The notes under the pieces: model-generated
What the model was told of the DNA's origin: nothing
The model's database searches: none
The model's input: only the letters and a program-made list of their open reading frames with translations
Part shown: in pieces, positions 9,637 to 19,239 of the stretch
Numbering within the stretch: position 1 is the first letter of the stretch
How the letters are laid out: each line of letters opens with the position of its first letter
Translations under genes and position numbers: made by a program
Assembly: GCA_028867755.1 (NCBI GenBank)
Contig: JAGWFT010000001.1
Coordinates: 67,457 to 131,456 of the forward strand
DNA: 64,000 nt
DNA from: Nitrososphaerota archaeon
GTDB lineage: Archaea > Thermoproteota > Nitrososphaeria > Nitrososphaerales > Nitrosopumilaceae
Direction: 5' to 3'

Positions 9637-10572
9637 TTGAACTCAAATAAGATAATACTTGTATCTATATTTGTTGTCGTTGTATATGCAATAATTATTT
9701 CATTATCTGATACCAAATTATTTCTCACAAAATTTTCTACTGTAAATATCAAATATCTATTGATTGCATTAGGATTTTTTTCTTTGGGCTATTTTGTAAG
9801 ATCCTTTAGGTGGATAGAAATGTTGAGATTTATGAAGATCAAAATTCCAGTTTTAAAAAATATCATAATTTACTTTACTGGTTATGCTTTTTCACTTACT
9901 CCAGGAAAAGTGGGAGAAGGAATACGCTCAAAATATCTAAAGGACAGCTTTGAAGTTTCTATCACAAGATCTCTACCCACAGTTTTAGCGGAAAGATATT
10001 ATGATGTCATTGGAGTTATTGCAATAATTTTCATCACTGTAGGGTTAACACAGACAGGGAGTTTCATGGTATATGCTGGCATTGCACTTTTGGTGTTCTT
10101 CTACTTTTCAGTAAGAAAGAAAATTGCTTTGAAGCTACTTTCGCCTTTGAATAGGGTCAAGAGGCTTCAGGCAATACAACATAATCTAATCGAATCGGTT
10201 GAGGTTCTTGAAACTCTATTGAAGCCAAAGATATTCGTACAATGTTCTTTTCTGACCATTGTATCTTGGATGGCAGAAGCTGTTGGGGCTTACTTTGTCT
10301 TTAAGAGCTTTCACTTGGAGTTTGGCATTCTGAAGGGGGCGTTTGACTATGTGACAACGTCGCTTGCTGGTGCTGCTACATTGCTGCCAGGAGGCGTAGG
10401 TGGAACCGAGGCAAGTCTCATAGGTCTTTTACTATTACAGGGTCATAGCTATGACGATATACTTGGAGCAGTTCTCATGATTAGATTCTTCGCGCTATGG
10501 TATGTCATAATAATAGGAATTGTTTTTACATCAATCTATAAGATGAACCAGAGGAGGTATATCTCCAAATGA
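9637..10572 (+). CDS. Flippase-like integral membrane protein (UPF0104 / LPG synthase TM domain family)
   Basis: 311 residues starting at TTG (9637), with about eight membrane helices. Family signatures are RSFRWIEMLR after the second helix, SLTPGKVGEGIRSKYL, an LAERYYDVIG segment, and a LLPGGVGGTEASL loop near the C-terminus. The family includes the membrane domain of MprF and archaeal AglD-like proteins and is often linked to lipid or polyprenyl-phosphate-sugar translocation. Its stop overlaps the start of the UbiA gene by 4 bp (ATGA), which implies translational coupling and a shared pathway. Confidence 0.82.
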   Translation: MNSNKIILVSIFVVVVYAIIISLSDTKLFLTKFSTVNIKYLLIALGFFSLGYFVRSFRWIEMLRFMKIKIPVLKNIIIYFTGYAFSLTPGKVGEGIRSKYLKDSFEVSITRSLPTVLAERYYDVIGVIAIIFITVGLTQTGSFMVYAGIALLVFFYFSVRKKIALKLLSPLNRVKRLQAIQHNLIESVEVLETLLKPKIFVQCSFLTIVSWMAEAVGAYFVFKSFHLEFGILKGAFDYVTTSLAGAATLLPGGVGGTEASLIGLLLLQGHSYDDILGAVLMIRFFALWYVIIIGIVFTSIYKMNQRRYISK

Positions 10573-11459
10573 CTAGCATGAGGACAATTGTAAGCTTCAT
10601 CAGGGTTAAACAATGGTACAAAAATGTCATCATCTTTTTGCCATTGGTATTTTCTTTCAAGTTCTTTCTCCTTCCAGAATTTCTATTAACCGTTCTTGGT
10701 TTCATAGCTCTTTCTATGATCTCAAGCGCAATGTATGCTAGGAACGATATCAAGGATCTGGAAACGGATAAATCACATCCGTTAAAAAAACAGAGGGCTT
10801 TGCCGGCTGGACGGATCAATGTAAAACAGGCAGAGACGATTTTTGGAATACTTCTGGTTATAGGATTTGGAATTTCGATTCTACTTAACGTGTACTTTAC
10901 TTTATTGCTTGCAATATTTTTTGCAAATACAGAGATCTATTCAAGATGGACAAAAAACATCATATTTCTTGATGCATTTGCAATTGGAATTAACTTCATC
11001 ATAAGAGCAATGGCTGGAATTGTTTTGTTGCACACTCCTCTTTCTCCATGGATTATTCTAGGTGTATTCTTTGTGGCTTTGTTTCTTGCCTTTACGAAGA
11101 GAAAAGGAGAGCTCATCACCCTAGAAGAAAAAGCACACGAGCATCGAGTAACGCTCAAAGATTATTCATCTTTTTCACTAAATTCAGCACTCATAATCTC
11201 AGCAGTTATGATAATCGTGACTTATTCACTTTATGCAATGCATGGTCCAAATGGAGATTGGAGGTTAATTCTCACAGTACCATTCATAATATTTGTCATT
11301 TTCAGACATCTGTACCTTTCAGGTATAAATGATACACTTGCTCAGACAAATGAGGTTTTCAAAGACAAGCATTCCCTTGTAGCTATTATTGCTTATGCCA
11401 TTTTCACGATAATTTTGTTGTATATGGGACATTCTGAAATCTTTGGTGGCAATTTTTAA
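10569..11459 (+). CDS. UbiA-family prenyltransferase, probable polyprenyl-phosphate phosphoribosyltransferase (DPPR synthase type)
   Basis: 296 residues, starting with the ATG that overlaps the previous stop. It is a polytopic membrane enzyme of the UbiA superfamily. The first Mg-binding motif NDxxDxxxD is present as Asn59-Asp60-Asp63-Asp67 (ARNDIKDLETDKSHP), followed by KKQRALPAGRI, as in decaprenyl-phosphate 5-phosphoribosyltransferases. The opening segment FIRVKQWYKNVIIF is also characteristic of that subgroup. The family reaction joins PRPP to polyprenyl phosphate. DprE1- and DprE2-like genes 13 kb away (24509-26559) would supply the next steps to a lipid-linked pentose. Other UbiA substrates remain possible. 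Confidence 0.8.
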   Translation: MTSMRTIVSFIRVKQWYKNVIIFLPLVFSFKFFLLPEFLLTVLGFIALSMISSAMYARNDIKDLETDKSHPLKKQRALPAGRINVKQAETIFGILLVIGFGISILLNVYFTLLLAIFFANTEIYSRWTKNIIFLDAFAIGINFIIRAMAGIVLLHTPLSPWIILGVFFVALFLAFTKRKGELITLEEKAHEHRVTLKDYSSFSLNSALIISAVMIIVTYSLYAMHGPNGDWRLILTVPFIIFVIFRHLYLSGINDTLAQTNEVFKDKHSLVAIIAYAIFTIILLYMGHSEIFGGNF

Positions 11460-11491
11460 GGTTTATTAAAGAACTGCGGAAGTCACATGGT

Positions 11492-12484
11492 GTGTCTGAG
11501 AAATATTTGGTAACAGGAGCTCCCGGGTGGCTGTGCAATAGACTTGTTAAAGTAATGGGACAAAGTGAGATGAAAGTAAGATGCCTTGTACTGAAGGGGA
11601 TGAAGATAGAGCATCTAGAAGAATGTGGTGCTGAGATTTTTTATGGTAATGTATTGAACTTTGATTCCTTGCTTGAAGCAACAAAAGGTATTGATAAAGT
11701 AATTCATGCTGTAGGAGTTATACACCCAAAGAAAGCAAAGGACTTTTATGATCTAAATACGGGGGGCACAAAGAACATGTTGGAAGCAAGCTCTCAGAAC
11801 GGGGTAAAGAAATTCTTGTTTGTAAGCTCCAACTCTGCTCAAGGATACAATGCAGACAAGGACAAACCAATGACTGAAGAGGGGCTAGAGAGACCATACA
11901 CTGACTATGGCAAGAGCAAGTGGAAGGCAGAGCAAATAGTAAAGGAGTATCAGAAATCTGGAAAATTACAAACCGTGATTGTAAGGCCATGCTGGTTTTA
12001 CGGGCCAAATCCAGGACAGATCTTCATTGAACTTGCAAAATACATCAAAAAAGGAAAGCCCCCAATCTTTGGAGACGGACAGAACCTCCGCACAATGTCC
12101 TATATAGATAATACTGTTGATGGTATACTAAAGGCAATAGACTCAGACAAGACTAATGGACAGATATACTGGCTTGGTGATGAAAAACCATACAAACTGA
12201 TTGACATCTACTATGAGATGGCAAAGAATCTTGGGGTGGAGATCAAACCAACTTACATACCATGGTTCTTGTGCTGGCTAGCTGAGAAAATTGATCAATT
12301 TACTGGAAAATTTGGACAATATCACAAACACCTTCATGTTATGGGCGAAACTGGGCATTACATATGGTGTGACACGGCAAAAGCACAGCAAGACTTTGGA
12401 TACAAGCCAGGAATATCGTTGCAGGAAGGAATGAAAAGAACTATAGGCTCTATGCAAGAAGCTGGTATTCTTGATAAGATCTAA
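11492..12484 (+). CDS. NAD(P)-dependent sugar epimerase/dehydratase (extended SDR)
   Basis: 330 residues with GTG start at 11492. The Rossmann motif reads VTGAPGWLCNRLVK; the third glycine position of the usual TGxxGxxG is a cysteine, which is unusual. The catalytic YxxxK is in the segment PYTDYGKSKWKAEQ. An SSNSAQGY strand and an MSYIDNTVDGI segment match the extended SDR fold. It overlaps the following SDR gene by 14 bp and follows UbiA by 32 bp, so it is probably in the same transcript. Substrate unknown; a nucleotide- or lipid-linked sugar is likely. Confidence 0.8.
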   Translation: MSEKYLVTGAPGWLCNRLVKVMGQSEMKVRCLVLKGMKIEHLEECGAEIFYGNVLNFDSLLEATKGIDKVIHAVGVIHPKKAKDFYDLNTGGTKNMLEASSQNGVKKFLFVSSNSAQGYNADKDKPMTEEGLERPYTDYGKSKWKAEQIVKEYQKSGKLQTVIVRPCWFYGPNPGQIFIELAKYIKKGKPPIFGDGQNLRTMSYIDNTVDGILKAIDSDKTNGQIYWLGDEKPYKLIDIYYEMAKNLGVEIKPTYIPWFLCWLAEKIDQFTGKFGQYHKHLHVMGETGHYIWCDTAKAQQDFGYKPGISLQEGMKRTIGSMQEAGILDKI

Positions 12485-13508
12485 GCGGTGCCTTGTAACT
12501 GGTGGTTCTGGATTTGTTGGCACACATCTTGTAAAGAAACTTTTAGATCTTGGTAATGAGGTGAGAATTCTCGATATTACAGAACCTGACAAAGGGATTG
12601 GTTCTAAGGTTGAGTTTTTCAAAGGAGATATACGAAATACTGAGAAAGTAAAGACGGCCTGTAAAGATATAGATCATGTCTTTCATGCAGTTGCACTAGT
12701 CCCCATTTCAAAAGCTGATAAAATGTTTGATGAGGTCAATGCAGGTGGAACTAAAAATATCCTAGATGCTGCAATAGAGAATAAAGTAAAGTCAGTTTTA
12801 CACTTGTCATCTACCTCAGTATACAAGATCCCAAATAGAGGTATGGTGATGGATGAGAATTACCCTAGAGCCCCAGTTGGAGCATATGGCAGAGCAAAAT
12901 ATCTTGCAGAAGAGATCTGTTTTGAATATATGAAGAAAGGAGTTCCTATAACCATCATTAGGCCGAAAACAATTCTTGGGCAAAATAGACTAGGTATTTA
13001 CTCGCTTCTTTTTGAATGGATAATGAATGACAAGCCAATTTTTATTCTAGGAGATGGCAAGAATTTTTATTCTTATATTAGCATTTCAGATTTGGTAGAG
13101 GCCATTGTTCTTAGTGCGGAAAAAGGAATAAGAGAAGTCTTTAATATTGCTACAGACAAATACGGAACTTACCGTGGAGACATAGAAGATCTTATCAAAT
13201 ATGCACATAGTAGATCAAAAGTGTATTCTATAAATGCCAATCTCTGTCGTTTTATTTTAAAAGCTCTTGATAAGATGAACTTATCTCCCTTGTCAGAGTG
13301 GCATTATTCCATAATAGACAAGGAATACGTCTTTGACATATCAAAGGCAAAGAAGATTCTAGGATGGTCTCCAAGGGATAGTAATCAAAAAATGTTTCGA
13401 GAATCATATGATTGGTTTAAGGAAAATTATCACTCACTTCATAAGACTGGTACTACTCACAAGACAAAACTCAATCCCAAGATTTTTGGGGTTATTAACA
13501 AACTCTAA
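12471..13508 (+). CDS. NAD(P)-dependent sugar epimerase/dehydratase (extended SDR)
   Basis: 345 residues from TTG at 12471, inside the 3' end of the previous gene; no other start precedes the Rossmann strand CLVTGGSGFVGTHL. The catalytic motif is APVGAYGRAKYLAEE (Tyr...Lys), preceded by HLSSTSVYK. The C-terminal part has the FNIATDKYGTYRG and AKKILGWSPRDS segments of UDP-sugar epimerases. It is about 25 residues longer than a minimal enzyme because of a polar tail. It ends 55 bp before the convergent phosphatase gene. Confidence 0.82.
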   Translation: MIRSKRCLVTGGSGFVGTHLVKKLLDLGNEVRILDITEPDKGIGSKVEFFKGDIRNTEKVKTACKDIDHVFHAVALVPISKADKMFDEVNAGGTKNILDAAIENKVKSVLHLSSTSVYKIPNRGMVMDENYPRAPVGAYGRAKYLAEEICFEYMKKGVPITIIRPKTILGQNRLGIYSLLFEWIMNDKPIFILGDGKNFYSYISISDLVEAIVLSAEKGIREVFNIATDKYGTYRGDIEDLIKYAHSRSKVYSINANLCRFILKALDKMNLSPLSEWHYSIIDKEYVFDISKAKKILGWSPRDSNQKMFRESYDWFKENYHSLHKTGTTHKTKLNPKIFGVINKL

Positions 13509-13563
13509 TTTGAAAAACATCTTTTTCATCTCTAAAAATTCTACAATTTTAACAGTAGGTATA

Positions 13564-14058
13564 TCATAACCTATGACTGAATTCTTTTATCATTTGTAGT
13601 TGTGTACGATTAAAATAACAATAGGGTCTAGCCTTTCTTACGGTTTGTATAGCTTCATCTGTTTTTATGCCTTCGGAAATTAGGTACAATACTGCCATCA
13701 GTGGACCTCTTCCCCTTCCTAAATTACAATGAATGAATATTTTGGATCCTTGCATACGTTGATTTCTTATCCATGCTGTTGTATTAATTGCTTCATTTAG
13801 GTCTGGAATGCCACGATCTTGTACGGATAATCTGATATAGCTCATCCTAAATTTCTCAATCTCCGTAGGATCATCATGATCTTCAGCCCGCATGTCTACT
13901 ACTGCTACGATTCCCTCTTTTGCAAGGTATTCTATTTTTGATGCTCCTCCAACGCTCAGATTTTGATTAATAAATGATATATCTGGTTTTTTGCCAAGTG
14001 TCTTTCTATGAAACCGTACTGTTACGGCTCCAAGAAGATGATCGAAGGTACTAAACAT
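13564..14058 (-). CDS. Dual-specificity / tyrosine-type protein phosphatase
   Basis: 164 residues. The active-site signature HCX5R is present as HCNLGRGRGP (Cys111, Arg117), with a general-acid candidate Asp81 in SVQDRGIPDL. The fold is that of a compact DSP (strand VAVVDMRAED, then the P-loop and a helical C-terminus with a YCYFNRTQ segment). It probably dephosphorylates phosphoproteins or a phosphorylated lipid or sugar. Because a DPPR-type pathway needs a 5-phosphatase, a role on phosphoribosyl lipid is conceivable but only inferred from position. Confidence 0.82.
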   Translation of the reverse strand: MFSTFDHLLGAVTVRFHRKTLGKKPDISFINQNLSVGGASKIEYLAKEGIVAVVDMRAEDHDDPTEIEKFRMSYIRLSVQDRGIPDLNEAINTTAWIRNQRMQGSKIFIHCNLGRGRGPLMAVLYLISEGIKTDEAIQTVRKARPYCYFNRTQLQMIKEFSHRL

Positions 14059-14267
14059 GATTTCATCATAAAATTAACTAGATTTATTCCAAACTATGAG
14101 TCGTATTATATACTCGATACATGTTGATAACTTTTTGATACATTGATTCAGTATCAATGAGCATCTCAAACGTGAGTAAGAAAACAAAGACCATAAATCG
14201 TTTGGTGAAAAACAATGTTGTTGCCTTCTTAGTTTTCTTGTAAATCTAAATCCATTTTTAAGCAAAA

Positions 14268-15800
14268 TTAAACAATTTTAGTTACTTGTTTTGATTTGTC
14301 TTTTAGAAAAAATGGAATTAATACACCAATAGAAAGCATTATTATCATTACAATAACAAAAATCTGGTTGTAAGAATTGAATGGATGATTTTCCGGATGT
14401 GATAAAGGACCAATACTTGGTAAAATAAAATCAAATCCTTGATAAATTGTATGGACTAAATTGCCTTTAATTGGGTTATAACAACACTCAGCCAATCTGC
14501 CTCCGATAAAAGAAAAACTAAATACAAAAGATGCACCTATAACTGAAAAAATTGATATTAATATTCTGTATATCCAATTTTTTGAAAATTTTTGTAAACC
14601 CAAAGCAAATGGTATTGTCATCAGAGGAATTGTGGGTAAAAAGTATCTAAATGGAGAATCTATTGCATCCATAGAGCTGATGGGATTCATCCATGTATAT
14701 GATCCTATGTCTAATGCTGATATAATTATAATAGTAGTCAACAATAAGCGGTTTTTATTCAATACTGATTTAATCCCTAATACAGATAACATTACCACTG
14801 GTGAAAAAATAAATAATCCGTGATATTTTCCAAAAAATATTTCAATCAATTCAGGGATTGCCCAAGTTTTAGTGTCACCACCACCAAAAACTCCATAACC
14901 AGAATAACCATTACTGAATGGTGGGTTCAATAGAAAGTGCAATGGAGTAATTGCTCCTAATGAAAGTCTTGCTTCTGCTCCTCCTACGAGTGAATGATAC
15001 ATGTAAATATTATTTATTATTGCCAGACTTGTTAAAATTATGAAAAAACTCAAGAAGACCATGAAATTTTTTAAATTGATTTTATGCGTTAAAAGCAGTA
15101 AAAAAACTAGAGGAATCAGTGCTAGATCTAGTATAATAAAAAAGATTTTTAAAAAAAAACCAAATCCTACGAGTGCTCCTGCTGCAGCCATATGGACATT
15201 ATTCTGATTTTTTTCAAAAATTACATAAAGAATAACAATCAAAAATAATGTAATTACTACATCAGGATAGATTTGGTTAGACCATGTGAATAAAAGCGTA
15301 GAAAAACTGAAAATTATTGTAGTAAGAAAACCTATTTTGGGTGTAGAAAGATTAGATGTAAATTTGTAGATGAAAACTGAAGTCAAGCTAGATAATGCCG
15401 ACATTGTTACTAATGCACCAAAAACACCTGCAACCGCGTAACCTGGAACTAGCATAAAAGACACACCTGGACCTCCTCCCATCATCCAATGCCCATCATC
15501 TCGTTGAAAAGATTCCCAATAAGCAGAATTATTGTAATATACATGAGGCCATATCAATTTTGGATCTTGATGACTGAAGTATTCATCCATGTACACATTG
15601 TGACGTTGTATTATCTCTGACGTAACGGCTAGATAATGTGGTTCATCTCCTGTCACGACCCCACCGATAACAGGATAATCTAGGTGTATTTTTACCTCAT
15701 ATACGTCCACTGAGACAAATGCAGTTAATGTTATAATAAATACTAGTAGAATTCCTTTTTTTTCTACTATTTTCCAAAAACTGCTAATCTGTATTTTCAT
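14268..15800 (-). CDS. Polytopic membrane protein, GT-C-like glycosyltransferase
   Basis: 510 residues from the ATG at 15800; a TTG at 15839 would add 13 residues but overlaps the remnant upstream. The first loop after the N-terminal helix has GGVVTGDEPHYLAVTSEII, with the acidic pair (GDEPHYL) typical of GT-C enzymes of the PMT/ArnT type. About eleven hydrophobic segments follow. It probably uses a polyprenyl-phosphate sugar on the outer face. No partner gene overlaps it; it stands between the phosphatase and a GT2 gene. Confidence 0.7.
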   Translation of the reverse strand: MKIQISSFWKIVEKKGILLVFIITLTAFVSVDVYEVKIHLDYPVIGGVVTGDEPHYLAVTSEIIQRHNVYMDEYFSHQDPKLIWPHVYYNNSAYWESFQRDDGHWMMGGGPGVSFMLVPGYAVAGVFGALVTMSALSSLTSVFIYKFTSNLSTPKIGFLTTIIFSFSTLLFTWSNQIYPDVVITLFLIVILYVIFEKNQNNVHMAAAGALVGFGFFLKIFFIILDLALIPLVFLLLLTHKINLKNFMVFLSFFIILTSLAIINNIYMYHSLVGGAEARLSLGAITPLHFLLNPPFSNGYSGYGVFGGGDTKTWAIPELIEIFFGKYHGLFIFSPVVMLSVLGIKSVLNKNRLLLTTIIIISALDIGSYTWMNPISSMDAIDSPFRYFLPTIPLMTIPFALGLQKFSKNWIYRILISIFSVIGASFVFSFSFIGGRLAECCYNPIKGNLVHTIYQGFDFILPSIGPLSHPENHPFNSYNQIFVIVMIIMLSIGVLIPFFLKDKSKQVTKIV

Positions 15801-15823
15801 TTTAAATAATCCAATTAGACATT

Positions 15824-16117
15824 TTATAAAATATTCCAATATATAGGTAATAGACTGAAAAAGCGCTTACAATCTCCTGATTCCCATCTCAGAATTAATA
15901 GACTTAAGATATTTTTATCTGATAACTTAGAGAATATATTGCATACTTCATGAATTGAATAACTCTTTCCGGATCCTACGTTGCACACATTGAATTTTTT
16001 CGTTTTTCTTAAAATTAATTCAATTGCTATAACTGCATCTTTTACATGAAGAAAATCTCTTTTTGGATAAAGTACTTTTAGATTCATTTTGAAAATAATT
16101 GTAGTTTTATAAAACAA
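15824..16117 (-). pseudogene. Fragment of a sugar epimerase/dehydratase (SDR C-terminal part)
   Basis: A 97-codon frame whose first ~65 residues match only the C-terminal third of nucleotide-sugar epimerases. YPKRDFLHVKDAVIAIE is the usual RDF-hinge before the final helices, and NVCNVGSGKSYSIHEV is the GSG...S strand. There is no Rossmann domain, no YxxxK, and the last ~30 residues lose resemblance to the family, as if the frame has slipped. The 3' end runs toward the GT-C gene. A dead remnant is the simplest reading. Confidence 0.65.
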
Positions 16118-16189
16118 GTAATTGTGATTTCAGTTCATTCTTTTACTAATTTTGTAGATTATTGAAATATACGACTTTATGTCAATGTC

Positions 16190-17209
16190 CTAATATCTGA
16201 GAATTATCCAAAGAATATTTAAACCTCCCTCCAAATTTTTAAGGAATTTATCAGAACCAACTTTCGATTCTCCAATTCTTTTCTTATATGTCACAGGAAC
16301 TTCAATAATTCTAAAATCTTTATCCAAACATTTAGTTGTTAAGAATACAATTTCAGCAATCCCCCCAATTGGTATGTCACTATCCGGAAAATTCAATTGA
16401 TCATGTATTTCTTCAATGACTTTCCTTCTGAAGATTCTTAGCATACATCCTTCGTCACTTATATTAAAAATTCCTAAATAAATAAAGTTCAGATATTTTA
16501 ATTGAAGTAATTTTGAAAAAAAATAATTCCCCCATATGTGTACTGCTGATTCTCGAAGATTTCCCTTTTCAGTCAGAATTTGTACTCGCCTCGAACCATT
16601 TACTACGTCACAATGGTCTAGATATGGTAACATTTTGTCTAAATCATATGCGCTATGAGTTCCATCTGCTTCAGTAAGAGCAATTACATTTGCATCTGTA
16701 TTCAGAGCTTCTTTTAGTCCGAGTACAATTGAATGTGCCATGCCTCTATTTTCAGTCTTTGTGATTACCTTTGCTCCACTTTGTCTAGCTAATTCGACGG
16801 TCTTGTCGCTACTGAAATTATCTATTACAATAACATGTTTGACAAATTTATGTCTAAGATGATCATCGACTACTTGTTGAATGGATAGTTCTTCGTTATA
16901 AGCAGGTATTACTACACAGATACGTGGGTTATCAATCCTATCGTATTGAAGAAAATGCTTTTCAGATTCTGTTCGATATTTCATCCTACTAAACAAATAG
17001 ATCAAAAATAAAATTATCCAAATGAAGTCTATTAATAATATCCATTTCAGATATTGCGTACTAACAAGAGTTATAATAAGACCTTTACCTTGTAGAAAAA
17101 ATTGTATTCCGTTAGTAATGAGTAGAATAAAGATTGAGAATACAGAATACAAATTTACAATAAAAATCGGGAAAAACGATATTACTAATACTTTAAAAAG
17201 TTTTGCCAT
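16190..17209 (-). CDS. GT2-family glycosyltransferase with N-terminal membrane helices
   Basis: 339 residues starting with ATG. Residues 1-75 hold two hydrophobic segments. The GT2 (GT-A) domain starts at RICVVIPAYNEE (~97-107), with VIDNFSSDKT for nucleotide binding and EADGTH (~180-185) in the position of the DxD metal site. The segment RVQILTEKGNLRESAVHIWG resembles dolichyl-phosphate-sugar synthases. It probably makes or extends a lipid-linked sugar on the cytoplasmic face, which could feed the GT-C enzymes nearby. It is divergent from the aldo/keto reductase gene. Confidence 0.85.
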   Translation of the reverse strand: MAKLFKVLVISFFPIFIVNLYSVFSIFILLITNGIQFFLQGKGLIITLVSTQYLKWILLIDFIWIILFLIYLFSRMKYRTESEKHFLQYDRIDNPRICVVIPAYNEELSIQQVVDDHLRHKFVKHVIVIDNFSSDKTVELARQSGAKVITKTENRGMAHSIVLGLKEALNTDANVIALTEADGTHSAYDLDKMLPYLDHCDVVNGSRRVQILTEKGNLRESAVHIWGNYFFSKLLQLKYLNFIYLGIFNISDEGCMLRIFRRKVIEEIHDQLNFPDSDIPIGGIAEIVFLTTKCLDKDFRIIEVPVTYKKRIGESKVGSDKFLKNLEGGLNILWIILRY

Positions 17210-17400
17210 TAATATCCCAATAGGAACAGATTATTTAACACATACTTTTGGGGTGGTCGTTGCTTTTAGTGGGATGGTATACAGAATGATGGATGCAACT
17301 GTTAGAGTGATTGAGATTATGTATTAATTTTAAATGGTTTCTGTATAGCAATTCTGTTACTAACACATAAATAACAAATTTAGTGATAGTAAACGAAATT

Positions 17401-18312
17401 ATGAAATATAGAAAATTAGGAAAAACAGGATTAGAAGTATCTGTCGTCGGTTTAGGAACTGATCAGTTTTATGGAGAATGGGGACAAGAATTTACTCAAT
17501 CCATTATAGATAAAATAATTAAAAAAGCAAATGATCTTGGCATCAATTTAATTGATACAGCGGAGTGTTATGGTGATCATTTCTCAGAATCGCTAGTTGG
17601 AAATGCAATTGAACATAATAGAGAAGATTGGATCATTGCAACAAAATTTGGTCATAAATACAATGGCTTTCAACAAGAAAGAACTCGGCAATTTTCACCA
17701 AAAGAAGTGATTGATCAATTAGATAAATCATTAAAGGCGCTGAAAACTGATTATGTCGATATTTATCAATATCATAGTGTCACTAACAAGGAATTTGATA
17801 ATGAAGAGCTTTGGGCTGTTTTAGAAAAGAAAGTTCAAGAAGGTAAAATACGCCATCTGGGAAATGCACTAGAAGCACCAGCAGTCAATAACGATGACAT
17901 GTTTCAACTAGAACATGCAGAAAAAGCAAAAGTCGAAATGATACAAGTGGTTTATAATCGTATAAATAAAAAAGCAGAAGAGAAGGTGCTTCCTTTTTGT
18001 CAAAAACATAACATAGGAGCGATCGCTCGTATACCATTAGCTAGAGGACATCTTAGTGGCAAATATGACCTAAACGTAACTTTTCCATCAAATGATAGAC
18101 GATCTTTTGAAGATAAAGAACAAACACTTCGACAACTCAAATTTGTTCAGGAGCTTAAGCGCACCGAAGTACCAAAAGACATGAACATGGCACAATGGGC
18201 ACTTGGTTGGTGTCTTCAAAATCCAACCATTGCAGCTGTGATACCCGGGTGCAAGAATATAGAACAAGTAGAGATAAACGCAAAAGCTGCAGAATTAAAC
18301 ATGGTAAAGTAA
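17401..18312 (+). CDS. Aldo/keto reductase
   Basis: 303 residues from the ATG at 17401 (an in-frame GTG at 17383 would add six). The AKR catalytic tetrad is visible: Asp52 and Tyr57 (IDTAECYG), Lys82 (ATKFGH), His125 (YQYHSV). The fold is a TIM barrel using NADPH. The C-terminal region MAQWALGWCLQNPTIAAVIPGC is the usual cofactor-binding end. It may act on a sugar intermediate, given its setting, but AKRs are broad and the substrate is open. Confidence 0.9.
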   Translation: MKYRKLGKTGLEVSVVGLGTDQFYGEWGQEFTQSIIDKIIKKANDLGINLIDTAECYGDHFSESLVGNAIEHNREDWIIATKFGHKYNGFQQERTRQFSPKEVIDQLDKSLKALKTDYVDIYQYHSVTNKEFDNEELWAVLEKKVQEGKIRHLGNALEAPAVNNDDMFQLEHAEKAKVEMIQVVYNRINKKAEEKVLPFCQKHNIGAIARIPLARGHLSGKYDLNVTFPSNDRRSFEDKEQTLRQLKFVQELKRTEVPKDMNMAQWALGWCLQNPTIAAVIPGCKNIEQVEINAKAAELNMVK

Positions 18313-18406
18313 AACCGTTTCATCATAATGGAGCATATCCAGAAACATTTCAGTTCATTTAACAAGCAGTAAACAATATATTCCGCATTATTTGCTCATG
18401 AAATAG

Positions 18407-19147
18407 TTGAATAAATTAGATGCAGTGACTAAATTTTTTGAAACAGACAAAATCTATCTAGATGAGCGTAAAAAACTTTCAGAAAAATATGGGAAGCGTG
18501 AAATGTGGGAAGTTATCGATCCTTGGCCTCTTTACTGTGGAATAGCTAATTTAGCAATCAAGTTATCAGTAGCAGATCTTTTGCGTTCAACGTTGGACGT
18601 GCCAGGTCATGTTGCTGAATTTGGTTCACGGCGCGGTGATAACCTTCTATTCATGGCTAAAATATTAAGAATTTATGATCCATACGGCAGTAAGGTAACC
18701 CACTGTTTTGATAGTTTTGAAGGATTAACGGAATTCTCAAAACAGGATAGTGTTTCACTAACCGATGCAAAGGACTTGTACAAGGCTTCGTATGAAGAAT
18801 TGCTAGATTTCATTTCGTTATATAAAATGAGTAATGAAATAGTTATTCATAAAGGTCTAATCGAGAAAACACTCCCTAAACTTTTGGAAGAAAATAAAGC
18901 TCTATCATTTTCTTTTGTTTATTGCGATACTGATTTGTATAGCTCTACAAAAATAATATTGGAAAGTTTGCATGATAGACTTTCAAAAGGCGGTTTGTTT
19001 GTATTAGATGAATGGAATCACGAACATTTTCATGGTGAAGGCGTAGCTGTCACTGAATTTTTAAAGGAATATGGACATAAATACAAAATGCATCATGTAA
19101 GAAATACAAGAAGACCCAATTTAGTCCTCGAAAAAATTGATTTTTAA
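18407..19147 (+). CDS. TylF-type O-methyltransferase
   Basis: 246 residues, TTG start at 18407 (the only start before the conserved part). Features of the macrocin O-methyltransferase family are a SAM motif HVAEFGSRRGDNLL, CFDSFEGL, metal-site acidic residues in YCDTDLYSSTK and VLDEWNHEHFHGEG. Family members methylate sugars attached to antibiotics or glycans in a metal-dependent way. The gene follows the AKR by 94 bp on the same strand, consistent with tailoring of a surface sugar. Confidence 0.82.
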   Translation: MNKLDAVTKFFETDKIYLDERKKLSEKYGKREMWEVIDPWPLYCGIANLAIKLSVADLLRSTLDVPGHVAEFGSRRGDNLLFMAKILRIYDPYGSKVTHCFDSFEGLTEFSKQDSVSLTDAKDLYKASYEELLDFISLYKMSNEIVIHKGLIEKTLPKLLEENKALSFSFVYCDTDLYSSTKIILESLHDRLSKGGLFVLDEWNHEHFHGEGVAVTEFLKEYGHKYKMHHVRNTRRPNLVLEKIDF

Positions 19148-19239
19148 TAGGATCTAAGATGATGTGTTTTGGGCCTAGATGGTAATTATCTAGTTACTAT
19201 ATTTTTAAAGCATGACAAAGGGAAGAAGGATGAAATAAC

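Noticed and set aside
14157-14243. 28-codon frame beginning MSISNVSKKTKTINRLVKN and ending in a short hydrophobic run
   Set aside because: It could be the stub of a membrane protein, but it is too short to tell from chance in an AT-rich gap (14059-14267).
17210-17327. Forward frame reading IPIGTDYLTHTFGVVVAFSG in the divergent gap
   Set aside because: It extends antisense through the start of the GT2 gene, has no start of its own in the gap, and the gap probably carries two promoters.
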